Assembly: GCF_032854445.1 (NCBI RefSeq)
Contig: NC_088301.1
Coordinates: 58,604,512 to 58,668,511 of the forward strand
Direction of reading: 5' to 3'
DNA length: 64,000 bases
DNA from: Liolophura sinensis
Taxonomy: Eukaryota > Mollusca > Polyplacophora > Chitonida > Chitonidae
In this document: piece by piece, positions 25,013-37,842 of the stretch
Layout of the letters: each line of letters begins with the position of its first letter
Position numbering within the stretch: the first letter of the stretch is position 1
Notes under the pieces: model-generated
The model's database searches: none
What the model was told of the DNA's origin: nothing
Seen by the model: the letters and a program-made list of their open reading frames with translations, nothing else
Made by a program: the position numbers and the translations under genes

Positions 25013-25690
25013 ATCCTCGTGACATTTTATTTTATTTTTTTTATTTATACCACATATTCCTGGAACATTGTGGAGTACAGTCTCAACACGGAGATGCCAG
25101 GAGGTCGTGTATAGACCTATGAAGCATAAAGTAATGCCACACATTCCATGCAGTTTGAGGCAGCTCAGATGGTTATATCTGTGTATCTAATGTCACTTAG
25201 CACAGCGTTTAGGGACCGTTGTTAACATCTGTTTTTACGATGTTATTTCCACAAATGGAGGTAAAAAGCACGATTCTTCTCTTTTTACTTGGTGCTAGGC
25301 TTATGCTATTGGTGGCGCCTAAAATAACTTGAATTTTACTGTGTCATCCAAGTACTTTAACCAGTTATTCAAAGATGTGTATTTTCGAGAGGATAAGCCA
25401 GGATTAGATAATAATACGTCTCATTACAATACAAGGCAAATGACATTTTAGTGCGACGTAAAGGTGTATAAATCTCAGGCTGATGTCCTATCATGTAGCA
25501 CTGAACCACTGGCTGGCTCGGTACGCATCAGCAGGCTTGCTGATTAATTTCGCTGACTACAATGTCAGGACTCACCAGATCACCTGATATCAGTATAAGT
25601 GATATCTCCATTACACCTCACACATGTCACCTGTTGAAGTAGCTGTACAATAATGTGTGCATTTGTCTGGTGTAGCGCTTGGTCGCAACT
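25013..25690. other. No gene seen; possible 5' flank of a small exon
   Basis: Unremarkable sequence with no repeats that I recognise. It immediately precedes the ATG of the candidate exon at 25691. Confidence 0.4.
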
Positions 25691-25745
25691 ATGTCGGATA
25701 TCGATGAAGCTATAAGGACTTTTAATACTGGCATCGTTTCAAAGG
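25691..25745 (+). CDS. Candidate first coding exon of an unknown gene
   Basis: ATG opens MSDIDEAIRTFNTGIVSK and then meets a good donor, aaagg|gtgaga, after 55 nt. The N-terminus looks protein-like (acidic start, no low complexity). No second exon was found in the window and I do not recognise the product. Without splicing the frame ends after 34 codons. It could easily be chance. Confidence 0.25.
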
Positions 25746-26477
25746 GTGAGAAGGACTTTTATTACCGTTGTTCGATTATACATTCATATTAGTAAAGGAT
25801 TAAGCACCTTATGAAAATGAGGTAAGCCTAAAATAGCCCCAGAAATCGATCAGTTACTCCCTAACGACGTGAACGGTTAAACCTGCTTTGCAGATCGTCC
25901 CAGCCTGAGCAAGAACACGCGCCACATTTGGATCCCAGCTGATTACTGTTGACCCCAGTAACACAAGCTAGCTGTAAAATGTACATACATGCTTCAGACA
26001 ACACCATCCGATAAGTTACTTTTGGTGAATTAAACTTTAGTATATGTAACGTACCTTAGCCAGAGCTTTTTGATATTTAAATACTATACCATTTACTACT
26101 TTACATGGGGTCTGAACAACGGGAATTGTGTTTAAGTGCCCATTATTGTTATGTGGCTGTGCAGATGGATTTACGAGATTTTGTCTTTGTCGCGACCACA
26201 AGGTTTGCACTATTGTTCTAGAAACCGATAATTTATCAAGAATAAAATCGTGAATAAGATTTCACGTGTGGTATGTGAAAACAGCGTATGAGGAGATACC
26301 TTATATTCTATTTTGGAAAAAAAACAGGACGCATAAAAGTAAAATGTTCCGCATTCGAATACTCAAATTACAGTGGTCTATGGACATCTTCTGGATATGA
26401 CGAATTCCAGCCCACTACTCTATGCAGTGAGGTTGATTGAGTCAAACTGAAGAAGGCATAAATTGTAATGATGGGTT
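25746..26477. other. No gene seen
   Basis: AT-rich sequence without recognised coding blocks, repeats or RNA genes. Confidence 0.45.
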
Positions 26478-26680
26478 TTTTTCTAACTAATGCGGTCGCC
26501 ATGAGTACAACTCCAGCTCATGATGGCTTCCTAACCGGCCACCCATGGTAAGGTCAGCCGGTAATCTACGGATGGTTTCCCCCGGATCTGCCCGTTTTTC
26601 CCATACCATAATGTTGGCCGCCATTTTAGAGTGGAAAAATTCTTGAGTATCGCCAAAAAATAAATAAATTAATTTACTTA
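26478..26680 (+). mobile_element. SINE copy, 5' head decayed
   Basis: The body ctacggatggtttcccccgg, then ccataatgttggccgcca and ttcttgagtatcgcc and an (AAAT)n-like tail match the other copies. The tRNA-like head is degraded. Confidence 0.8.
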
Positions 26681-27384
26681 ATGTTGAAGCAAACAATTTT
26701 TTAATTGAATCGCGGAAATAATCTTAGCAACAGAGCACAGGAATTACAATAAAATACGCCTCTTTACGGCGTATTTCTTCTGGCGTCAATCTCATTACAA
26801 AACCTTTTGCGTTGTACGAAATCGATCCTCATGTAACTAGCTTGTAGTTCTAATACAACAGTATTTTTTTTAAAGTAGTTATACATCTGAAGAGCTATTT
26901 TTCAAACTAAAATTGTATCTTAAATATTTTACCAGGACTTGCACCGTATTTTTGTGGAGCAGAGTGAAATAGAACATTTAATTTGTTTGACAGGAGTTAG
27001 GCCTAAGCTAGTTTTTATTGGATGGAGTGGTTCGGGGGAAATAATAGTATGTTTATATGAAACACTTCTTTCAAAGTTATTTAAATGTGGTGGAGTAGGT
27101 TTAGGTTGTTCCATGTAATAAAATGTCCTTACAACAGTATTGTCCAATGAATAGTACATCATTGAGAGCATTGATCAATAGCATATATAATATTAGAGCG
27201 GGTACTCCTTGCGCTGATATATCTTTGACAATTAAATATTTAATTGGAGGGCGGGGGGGGGGGGGGGGTAATGAAGTTCTTAAGTTAAGCTCCGCTACCC
27301 TTAAGAAATAACTGACGTACTTTGCCACATATGATGCATATACTTTTTTCAACAGCAGATTAAGCTAAAAATGTGTGCGTCGAA
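26681..27384. other. No gene seen; contains a 16-G run
   Basis: A poly-G run lies at 27253-27268. The remainder is AT-rich and unassigned. Confidence 0.5.
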
Positions 27385-27965
27385 ATGTGTGAATCTATGC
27401 GTCGAAACAGACATTCGTATGAACGACGTTCCGGGTCAATAATCGCAAGGCGAATTCCCAAAGACGATGTATACACAAACCAACAAAGAAAGTATACAAA
27501 ATAAGAAAATAGGACGGAATCAGACAAAGAGAAGCAGTCAGCAGTTTTCAATAATGTTGGAAAGACGCAATGTGTGTTCCAGACGACTGAGTGAAATCAG
27601 TATACAAATCGTGTACCACGCTAGGAATATCAGTTGTCAATAAGAAAAATATGTATCTCAGTTGCGCTTTAGATTGCAAACTGTTCATATATCTGACTAA
27701 TGCTAATTCAACACTGTGAATATACATTCACCAGCCCCGGGTTAAAAGGAATTAGACACAATGATGAGGCAGAGCACCAGAGATTCTGCACGCTATGGCC
27801 ATATTTACTTACAAGAGAATTATACTTATTGTAAAACTAAGAAACTTGGAGTGAAGGCGCCTGATGGAATAAATCTTCACACACTAGTTTTTGCAGTAAT
27901 AACTTGTGACAAGCGATCAGACACGAACTACATTTACCACTCGTCGAAAGTTGACGTTTATCCCA
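27385..27965 (-). pseudogene. Broken 3' end of the retroelement seen at 60.6-62.2 kb
   Basis: On the minus strand the end of the reverse-transcriptase frame can be recognised: LVSKYGHSVQNLWCSAS corresponds to the intact copy's FVDRYGHSVQNLWRSA. Upstream of this the frame is broken by stops. Non-coding 3' sequence is also shared, such as ataatcgcaag, tcagttttcaat and gtatctcagt.gcgcttta. Most of the reverse transcriptase is missing, and the three 57-bp repeats of the other copy are absent. Confidence 0.8.
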
Positions 27966-30662
27966 AATGACCATAAATTTCGTCCATGCCTAACTTGCCC
28001 ATTTTTCCTGATTCTGAGAGTTCTGTTGTTTTAAAAAGGTTGCTTAAGTGGCATTTAGAAGTCGGTGAGGAGGTACACTGGACAAGGCATTCGGTATCGG
28101 TGTTAAATAAACCAAGAAGTTGTACATCCATAAGAATGCCTTGTCCAGTGTTTTAAAAAGGTGTTTTGAGGTTTGTTTGGAACATGGAATATTCTACTGG
28201 AAAAATGTAAGTTTTCAACCCCCCAAAATAATATTATGCGACTTTTATTTGCCCTCTAAAAATGCGCTTTTGTCGGCGAAATTTGAGGTCATTTACGGTA
28301 CTTGTTATCACCATAGGTCTGTCCAAAACTTCGATGCTATAACTTCACAAATGCCAATATTAAGAGCTCGATGTTCAAACTGAATTGTACAACCACTGTA
28401 TAGAATCATCGGTCAAAATTGTTGTCGCTTTGATGCATGGATTTAATACTTTAATTTGGATAACAATTTTAGATTGAATCGAAATAGACCCCTGTCTAAA
28501 TCTCCCTCGTAGGATGTGCAAGGCTGGAAGTGAGCAATGTAATACTTCGTTCGTCTGGTGATTCAAAGACAAAGATCTCTTGTTTCCATGTTATATAGAA
28601 GTCAATGAAATGGTGATTGTTGAGCTGACTCAACATGTGTAGTCAGTGGTTAATTCTGTCTTGAAAGTAAGGTACTAAGGTAAGTAAAATTTGTATTTTG
28701 TATGTCACATTGCTACATAGCCTATATGCCTTTGGTAAACACCGAGTCTGTTGCAGTGTGAATCGTGGCAAAAAACCTGCAATTTACTGAAACGACACTA
28801 TAAACCTTTCAGTTGATACCGAGTTCCCTACGGTTCGAAGGAGACGTCTTCGCAACAGTCGTATTTAACAGTCCCAATAATGGCTTACCTGCCAACGCCT
28901 AGTTGTCTTCTAAAGGTCTGCCATTCGTATGAATTATGGAAGTGACGCAAGGCCGGAATAAAACCCTTAATGAGAATCGGTGAACTTAATAGCCCTCACT
29001 GTTTTATCGATCTTTAATGACCTCTTTTTAGGGCAAAAAAGTTATAAATAGAAATCGATTCCTTGAGTGTAGCAAACTGAAACCAAGCGTGAGTTTCTGT
29101 AAATCCGGAACGTAAGAACATCTTATATGCGTCTCCTACGACTGTCAGACTTAGCCTCTATAGTGAAGTCAAGATGTGAGATAGAATGTTTTTCAGGCTA
29201 CTACGAATTCACATACCCATCTTATGTTAGATGGAAAAATATTAATTTAAAATGACAATTTGCGTGATTTTTAAAATGAGTTGCAGTTTGGACAAAAGCG
29301 TAGATTATAGTAAGTGATGTGTCCCAAATCAACCGCTCAGGCCATCAAATGGTAAAGCAATATCAAAAGTCAAATCCCAAAGGTACCCATCACTAATAAA
29401 ATTAGCATTACATACAATCTCTTAAAATATACATAATGCCCCATGTACTTTCACCACAGAATGCCTATTTAAATTTTTAGGACTATCGGACAGTTCATTG
29501 ACATTATATTAGATGTGATTCTCAGAATGAACTCGCACAAGTCTGTAACCCGTCTGGTGACATATCTAGTCCCTTATCAGTCAGAGACACGTTTTCTCAT
29601 TACACCCCATTGTCAAAGGCGAAAGGAAGTAATTAGAAAAAACGGAGGCTTTAAAGAGCTGACGTGTTCCAACGCTGATTAACTGACTGCCAGACATTCG
29701 GAAAGAGAGGTTCAGCTTGCCCACGACTTGACCATTCCTCACTACGGTTCTCAGCTAGACGAACAGGCCAGGAAGCCAGAAGGGAATGAATTGAGAAAAA
29801 TACAACTGTACGACCTCAAGTTTAACTTACAGCTCTCTTGTGTCAACAGATTTCGAACCACATCGAGAATTACGTTATTAACAATCAGTTACTGGGCCAT
29901 GGAAGAAAAATATTTGATGACTGGCAAGAGTAAGACTTCCAAAACCAAAAGGAGATGAAAGCTGACCAAAGGCGTTCTTCCTAATCCTAGACTCTCTAGG
30001 TTTACCTTTTGGTATTAAATTCGTCCAACCATGACAGTATCTCAAAGTTCTTAGGCGTTTCTAGGGGTAACTACTATAGTCTCTTAATTTCTTTGATGTC
30101 CCAGAATTTTGGAATGATAAGCTTTCCGTCGAAGTTTTCTGTGTACAAGTAGTTTTATGTCCTAAATGAAGATGTCATTCTGACATGTTGAGGTAAATGC
30201 TATCCTAAATATAATGCTCACTTTTCACGCTCAATTTTTATAACAATAGCTTAAATAATAAATTTCCTAAATATAGTTTCAATAGATTAGACACTATCTG
30301 ATAAACAAATGTCATTTTCTTTTAACAACAGGAGTACTTATCTTTCCGTCGGTTCTGATATAATGTACATACGTTTATTCTTGATAAAGCCGGCTGAAGG
30401 TAATGTAGGGTTAGGGGTTGATATTTTTATTAGCAGTACAAGTGGTTTTAAAGACGCTGATAGCCGAACCAAATTAAACACCAAGATTTCGCTTCTTGGT
30501 CATCTACTCAATCATGTCATCTACTTACTAATCCAAGTTATCACTCCAGCCTATTATTGACTTCGTCACACAAGCTCTTTGTTAGCTGTTTTCCATGAAC
30601 AAGGATTTGGATCTGTGCTATCTAAACCATGATTGAAACGGATACATTTACGACATTATCAA
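27966..30662. other. No gene seen; contains an 18-bp inverted repeat
   Basis: Moderately CpG-rich sequence without recognisable coding blocks. A perfect 18-bp inverted repeat is at 28075-28092 and 28134-28151. Short open frames such as 29728-29958 show no family resemblance. Confidence 0.5.
28075..28151. repeat. Perfect 18-bp inverted repeat with 41-nt loop
   Basis: The left arm acactggacaaggcattc and the right arm gaatgccttgtccagtgt are exact reverse complements. The short direct repeat gttttaaaaaggt lies outside both arms (near 28027 and 28150). This might be the end structure of a small transposable element. Confidence 0.8.
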
Positions 30663-30673
30663 TAATGACAGGT

Positions 30674-30807
30674 TTATTTATTTGATGGTGTTTTATGCCG
30701 TAGTCAAAAATATCCCACTTATACGACGGCAGTCAGTATTATGGTGGCAAGGAACCGGGCAGAGCCCGGAGGAAACCCACGACCATCCGCAGGTTTCCAC
30801 GTACCAG
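30674..30807 (-). mobile_element. 5'-truncated SINE with 11-bp target-site duplication
   Basis: The plus strand reads gatggtgttttatgccgtag and then tatacgacggcagtcagtat and a gggcagagcccgg block. The direct repeat taatgacaggt flanks it at 30663-30673 and 30808-30818. Compared with the 20.7-kb copy, about 13 bases before the ccacgtac end are deleted. Confidence 0.85.
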
Positions 30808-30818
30808 TAATGACAGGT

Positions 30819-32671
30819 ACATCGCCCAGGTGAAGTCCACAACCAAATTGGTCCGAGGTATAATTTTACACCTGTCCAATGCCTCCTTGAAAACAGTATT
30901 AAGGTTTTTATGTAATTTTGTAAATAAAATACTGCGTCCTATAGTTTGCTTTCCTACAGCAGTGAAAATACAGACCAAATACAATGATGTCTATAGCACA
31001 TCGGTTTGTCTCGTGTCTCGACTCAACATTTCATACCCTGATAGTATATAATTGTATGTGCTTCCCACCAAAAGTATATGCAGGCTGGAACTAGTCCTGA
31101 AGAACGAGGCCCTTGCAGGTTATGTGCAGGTTATCTCCCTTTGCAGATTTCCAAAGCGCGGTGGACAACAAGCAAGTATTTGCTCGTGGAAATGCCCCTA
31201 ATTTTCACACATGTGAAAACCAGTTTAGTTCGAAAGATAAACACCATGTCTTAATAAACCAATGTTCTTGAAAACACAGCGCAGACGTAGACCAGTGCAC
31301 GGTTCTATCCTCAGCAAGGCGATCTTCCTACTTCCAAACACCACGTCGGGTTGTGTGGGGGGTGGGGTGGGGGGGGGGGGGGGGGGGGTTGTGGCGAAAC
31401 TTACTTGGCAAGGTCGGTACATTTCCATTCATTCTGCGGAAGGACGGAGAATCAATCCACTTGGGGGCAATTTACAGCGGAAAACAGCATCAATTAGCCA
31501 GCAAATTCTTGAACGAGGACGAAGTCTGTCTGAGTATTGGATGAACCAGGAATTTATCTCCGCTAGTCACTGAATACCGCTAGTCACACTGAATACCGAA
31601 CTTTGCTTCATTCATCAAGCAGTCATCCAATGTAACAGCTATGTAACATTTATTTCAACAAGGAATAGCAAGACACACTACATCCCTGAATGCCAATCAT
31701 TTCTTTTTTCACTGCTTAAGAATACAAATTTGATTAAAAACAGATTTGGTTTCCGCTCCGTGCCTCTTCCAAGACCCGTTATAATTCTTATACGTATTCC
31801 TCGCTGAAGGCATTTAGGTCTGTCCAATCAGTAGACCTCTGTCAGATTTCAGGCAGGGTTGTGGACCTTCCCAATCTCCTAAAACGTCAAATGTTCAAAC
31901 TGTCAGCTGCTTCAGGGTGAATACAAAGAGCATCGGGCATAACGAGCCATCGTGGATATCCGAAATTCGGCTTGTCTGTCACGTCTCTGACAAGTTCTCA
32001 CATTCGAGGTGAAAATACAAACTAAAAGAAAACTAATAAGACTACATAGTAAAAATAGCTAACCTATGGTTATAGTGGCCCTTTGGGACATTTTATCCTG
32101 GAGTTAAATTTCTTTCTGCCTTCAAAAAACAAAATCCGACTGCTGCTACATACGATTTACAAATTGGTTCGTCTCAGTATTGCGTTCGATGGTTTTTACA
32201 AGCTTTTCTATACCTGTGTTGTACACTGAGGTTTTTGTAACTACCTAGGTATTCATTACTCTGGGGTAACTGCAGCAAGTATAGCAAAATATACGTCACA
32301 TATCTTTGTTGATACATTTCTGGAATTGGATTTGATGAAAGCCATCTGCAACATTCCATACTGCGCTACAAAAATGCACCGAGTTACGGCGCCAACAATG
32401 CAATTATAACTGGCGTACTTTCCAAACTCCATTTCAAAGACAGGAGATGACAGGACTCATAGGACAAATCTCAGTTGACAATCTTCCTTCTACATCTTGA
32501 ATACAAAAATGTTATACGGGTATGCAAAATTGTCATACCGGAGTTGTGGCGTCCGTTGAAAAGTCGTATTACAAACGATAAATTTCAAGAATACGTACAC
32601 AATTGTGCATTCGTGAGATCTCTGTTATTTTATCGGCAGGTGAAAGTCATGCTGTAACGGTTGTTTAAAAA
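30819..32671. other. No gene seen; G-rich tract
   Basis: Contains the G-rich tract at 31357-31388 (a 20-G run after shorter G runs). The block gttatctccctttgcaga near 31130 resembles a motif I associate with molluscan repeats. No supported gene. Confidence 0.5.
31357..31388 (+). repeat. G-rich tract with 20-G run
   Basis: Runs of 6, 4 and 20 G separated by single T residues. It can form a G-quadruplex in principle. Run length is prone to sequencing error. Confidence 0.85.
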
Positions 32672-35130
32672 AAGGCAGGTGAAAAATATACTGTAACTGA
32701 TGAAGGCGTCACGGGGATATTCCAAATAATACCAAAGCAGGTGAAACAATACTGTAACCGATGAAGACGGCACAGGGATATTCCAAATAATACCAAACCA
32801 GTTGAAACTATACTGTTACCGATGAAGGCGGCACAGGGATATTCCAAATAATACAGAAAAAGGTGAAAGCTATACTGTGATCGATGAAGGTGGCACAGGG
32901 ATATTCCAAATAATACCAAAGCAGGTGAAAGCTATACTGTGACCGATGAAGGCGGCACAGGGATATTCCAAATAATACCAAAGCAAAAGAAAGCTATACT
33001 GAGAGCGATGAAGGCAGCACAGGGATATTCCAATTAATACAGAAAAAAGTGAAAGCTATACTGTGATCGATGAAGGTGGCACAGGGATATTCCAAATAAT
33101 ACAAAGGCAGGTGAAAGCTATTCTGTAACCCATGAAAGCGGCACCACCGCGATTTTCCAACTAATAAAAAGCAGGTAACACTATACTGTTACCGATAATA
33201 CCAAACCAGTTGAAACTATACTGTTACCGATTAAGGTGGCACAGGGATATTCCAAATAATACCAAAGCAGGAGAAAGCTATAATGTGACCGATGAAGGCG
33301 GCACAGGGATATTCCAAATAATACAAAAACAGGTGAAAAATATACTGTAGCCGATGAAGGTGGCACAGCAATTTTCCAATTAATACAAAAGCAGGTGGAA
33401 TGTATACTGTTACCGATGAAGGCGGTACAAGGATATTCCAAGTAATACAGAAAAAAGTGAAAGCTATACTGTGACCAATGAAGGCGGCACGAGGATATTC
33501 TAAATAATACCAAAGCAAGAGAAAGCTATACTGTGACCGATGAAGGCGGCACAGGGATATTCCAAATAATACAAAGGCAGGTGAAAGCTATACTGTAACC
33601 GATGAGAGAGGCACCACTGCGATTTTCCAACTAATACAAAGCAGGTAACACTATACTGATACCGATAAAGGTGGCACAAGGCTATTCCAAATAACACAAA
33701 AGCCGGTGAAACTATACTGTAACCTATGAAGGCCGCACAAGGATATTCCAAATAATACAAAGGCAGGTGAAAGCTATACTGTGACCGATGAAAGCGGCAC
33801 AGGGATATTCCAGATAATACAAAGGCAGGTGAAAGCTATACTGTAACCGATGAAGACGGCACAGGGCTATTCCAACTAATACAAAAGCAGGTGGAATGTA
33901 TACTGTTACCGATGAAGGCGGTACAAGGATATTCCAATTAATACAGAAAAAAGTGAAAGCTATACTGTGACCGATGAAGGCGGCAGAGGGATATTCCAAA
34001 TAATACAGAAAAAGGTGAAAGATATACTGAATCCGATGAAGGCGGCACAGGGATATTCTAACTAATACAAAAGCAGATGAAACTTTACTGCTGCCAATGA
34101 AGGCGGCACAGGAATATTCCAAATAATACCAAAGCAGGAGAAAGCTATACTTTAACCGGTGAAGGCGGCACAGGGATATTCCAAATATTACAAAAGCAGG
34201 TGGAATGTATACTGTAACCGATGAATGCAGCACAGGGATATTCCAGATAATACAAAAGCAGGTGAAACTATACTGTAACCGATGAAGGCGGCACAGGGAT
34301 ATTCCAAATAAAACAAAAGCAGGTGACACTATACTGTAACCGATGAAGGCGGCACAGGGCTATTCCAAATAATACAGAAACAGGTGACACTATACTGTAA
34401 CCGATGAAGGCGGCACAGGGCTATTCCAAATAATACAGAAACAGGTGAAAAATATACTGTAACCGATGAAGGTTGCACAGGGATATTCCAAAGAATACAA
34501 AAGCAGGTGAAACTATACTGTAACCGATGAAGGCGGCACAGGGATGATCTAAGTAATACAAAGGCTGGTGGAATTATACTGTAACCGATGAAGACGGCAC
34601 AGGGATATTCCAAATAATACAGAAAGAGGTTAAAGCTATATTCTAACCGATGAAGGCGGCACAGGGATATTCCAAAAAATACAAAAACAGGTGACTGTAA
34701 CTGATGAAGGCGTCACAGGGATATTGCAAATAATACAAAAGCAGGTGAGAGCTATACTGTAACCGATAAAAGCGGCACAGGGATATTCCAACTAATACAA
34801 AAGCAGGAGAAACTTTACTGTTACCGATGAAGGCGGCACATGGATATTCTAAATAATACAGAAACAGGTGAAAAATATACTGTAACCAATGAAGGCGGCA
34901 GAGCAATTTTCCAACTAATACAAAAGCAGGTGAAACTATACTGTAACCGATGAATGCAGCACAGGGATATTCAAAATAATACCAAAGCAGGAGAAAGCTA
35001 TACTGTAACCGATGAAGGCGGCACAGGGATAATCCAAATAATACAAAAGCAGGTGAAACTATACTGTAACCGATGAATGCAGCACAGGGATATTCCAGAT
35101 AATACAAAGGCAGGTGAAACTATATTGTAA

Positions 35131-36486
35131 CCGATGAAGGCGGCACTGGGATATTCCAAATAAAACAAAAGGAGGTGAAAGCTATATGGTAACCGATGAA
35201 GGCGGCACAGGGATGATCCAAATAAAACAAAAGCAGGTGAAACTATACTGTAACTGATGAATGCAGCACAGGGATATTCCAGGTAATACAAAAGCAGTTG
35301 AAACTATACTGTAACCGATAAAAGCGGCACAGGGATATTCCAAATAAAACAAAAGCAGGTGAAACTATACTGTAACCGATGAAGGCGGCACAGGTATATT
35401 CCAAATAATACAGAAACAGGTGAAAAATATACTGTAACCGATGAGAGAGGCACCACTGCGATTTTCCAACTAATACAAAGCAGGTAACACTATACTGTAA
35501 CCGATAAAGGTGGCACAAGGCTATTCCAAATAACACAAAAGCCGGTGAAACTATACTGTAACCTATGAAGGCCGCACAAGGATATTCCAAATAATACAAA
35601 GGCAGGTGAAAGCTATACTGTGACCGATGAAAGCGGCACAGGGATATTCCAGATAATACAAAGGCAGGTGAAAGCTATACTGTAACCGATAAAAGCGGCA
35701 CAGGACTATTCCAACTAATACAAAAGCAGGTGAAAAATATACTGTAACCGATGAAGGCGGCACAGCAATTTTCCAACTAATACAAAAGCAGGTGGAATGT
35801 ATACTGTTACCGATGAAGGCGGTACAAGGATATTCCAATTAATACAGAAAAAAGTGAAAGCTGTACTGTGACCGATGAAGGCGGCAGAGGGATATTCCAA
35901 ATAATACAGAAAAAGGTGAAAGATAGACTGTATCCGATGAAGGCGGCACAGGGGTATTCTAACTAATACAAGAGCAGATGAAACTTTACTGTTGCCAATG
36001 AAGGCGGCACAGGAATATTCTAAATAATACCAAAGCAGGAGAAAGCTATACTTTAACCGGTGAAGGCGGCACAGGGATATTCCAAATATTACAAAAGCAG
36101 GTGGAATGTATACTGTAACCGATGAATGCAGCACAGGGATATTCCAGATAATACAAAAGCAGGTGAAACTATACTGTAACCGATGAAGGCGGCACAGGGA
36201 TATTCCAAATAAAACAAAAGCAGGTGACACTATACTGTAACCGATGAAGGCAGCACAGGGTTATTCCAAAAAATACAGAAACAGGTGAAAAATATACTGT
36301 AACCGATGAAGGTTGCACAGGGATATTCCAAAGAATACAAAAGCAGGTGAAACTATACTGTAACCGATGAAGGCGGCACAGGGATGATCTAAGTAATACA
36401 AAGGCTGGTGAAATTATACTGTAACCGATGAAGACGGCACAGGGATATTCCAAATAATACAGAAAGAGGTTAAAGCTATATTCTAA
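35131..36486. repeat. Higher-order repeat copy 1 (1,356 bp)
   Basis: A 22-monomer block that is repeated immediately to the right with only scattered differences. It begins at a ccgatgaaggcggcactggg monomer. Confidence 0.85.
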
Positions 36487-37842
36487 CCGATGAAGGCGGC
36501 ACTGGGATATTCCAAATAAAACAAAAGGAGGTGAAAGCTATATGGTAACCGATGAAGGCGGCACAGGGATGATCCAAATAAAACAAAAGCAGGTGAAACT
36601 ATACTGTAACTGATGAATGCAGCACAGGGATATTCCAGATAATACAAAAGCAGTTGAAACTATACTGTAACCGATAAAAGCGGCACAGGGATATTCCAAA
36701 TAAAACAAAAGCAGGTGAAACTATACTGTAACCGATGAAGGCGGCACAGGTATATTCCAAATAATACAGAAACAGGTGAAAAATATACTGTAACCGATGA
36801 GAGAGGCACCACTGCGATTTTCCAACTAATACAAAGCAGGTAACACTATACTGATACCGATAAAGGTGGCACAAGGCTATTCCAAATAACACAAAAGCCG
36901 GTGAAACTATACTGTAACCTATGAAGGCCGCACAAGGATATTCCAAATAATACAAAGGCAGGCGAAAGCTATACTGTGACCGATGAAAGCGGCACAGGGA
37001 TATTCCAGATAATACAAAGGCAGGTGAAAGCTATACTGTAACCGATAAAAGCGGCACAGGACTATTCCAACTAATACAAAAGCAGGTGAAAAATATACTG
37101 TAACCGATGAAGGCGGCACAGCAATTTTCCAACTAATACAAAAGCAGGTGGAATGTATACTGTTACCGATGAAGGCGGTACAAGGATATTCCAATTAATA
37201 CAGAAAAAAGTGAAAGCTGTACTGTGACCGATGAAGGCGGCAGAGGGATATTCCAAATAATACAGAAAAAGGTGAAAGATATACTGTATCCGATGAAGGC
37301 GGCACAGGGATATTCTAACTAATACAAAAGCAGATGAAACTTTACTGTTGCCAATGAAGGCGGCACAGGAATATTCTAAATAATACCAAAGCAGGAGAAA
37401 GCTATACTTTAACCGGTGAAGGCGGCACAGGGATATTCCAAATATTACAAAAGCAGGTGGAATGCATACTGTAACCGATGAATGCAGCACAGGGATATTC
37501 CAGATAATACAAAAGCAGGTGAAACTATACTGTAACCGATGAAGGCGGCACAGGGATATTCCAAATAAAACAAAAGCAGGTGACACTATACTGTAACCGA
37601 TGAAGGCGGCACAGGGCTATTCCAAATAATACAGAAACAGGTGAAAAATATACTGTAACCGATGAAGGTTGCACAGGGATATTCCAAAGAATACAAAAGC
37701 AGGTGAAACTATACTGTAACCGATGAAGGCGGCACAGGGATGATCTAAGTAATACAAAGGCTGGTGAAATTATACTGTAACCGATGAAGACGGCACAGGG
37801 ATATTCCAAATAATACAGAAAGAGGTTAAAGCTATATTCTAA
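36487..37842. repeat. Higher-order repeat copy 2 (1,356 bp)
   Basis: Direct tandem copy of 35131-36486. After 37842 the sequence instead matches the stretch starting near 34647, as expected for unequal exchange inside the array. Confidence 0.85.

Noticed and set aside
24521-25144. 207-codon minus-strand frame with PLWTLASMDIC-like repeats
   Set aside because: It runs through the 18-bp array and the SINE head. Repeat text only, since 18 is a multiple of three.
29728-29958. 76-codon + strand frame
   Set aside because: No homology recognised, no transcript signals; length compatible with chance in this composition.
31262-31573. 103-codon + strand frame with poly-Gly
   Set aside because: The glycine run is the poly-G tract, and flanking residues show no family resemblance.
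33724-34329. Open frame of 201 codons on the minus strand in the 61-bp array
   Set aside because: It is the satellite monomer read in turn through three stop-free frames. 61/62-bp length changes shift the frame, and there is no splice or start context.
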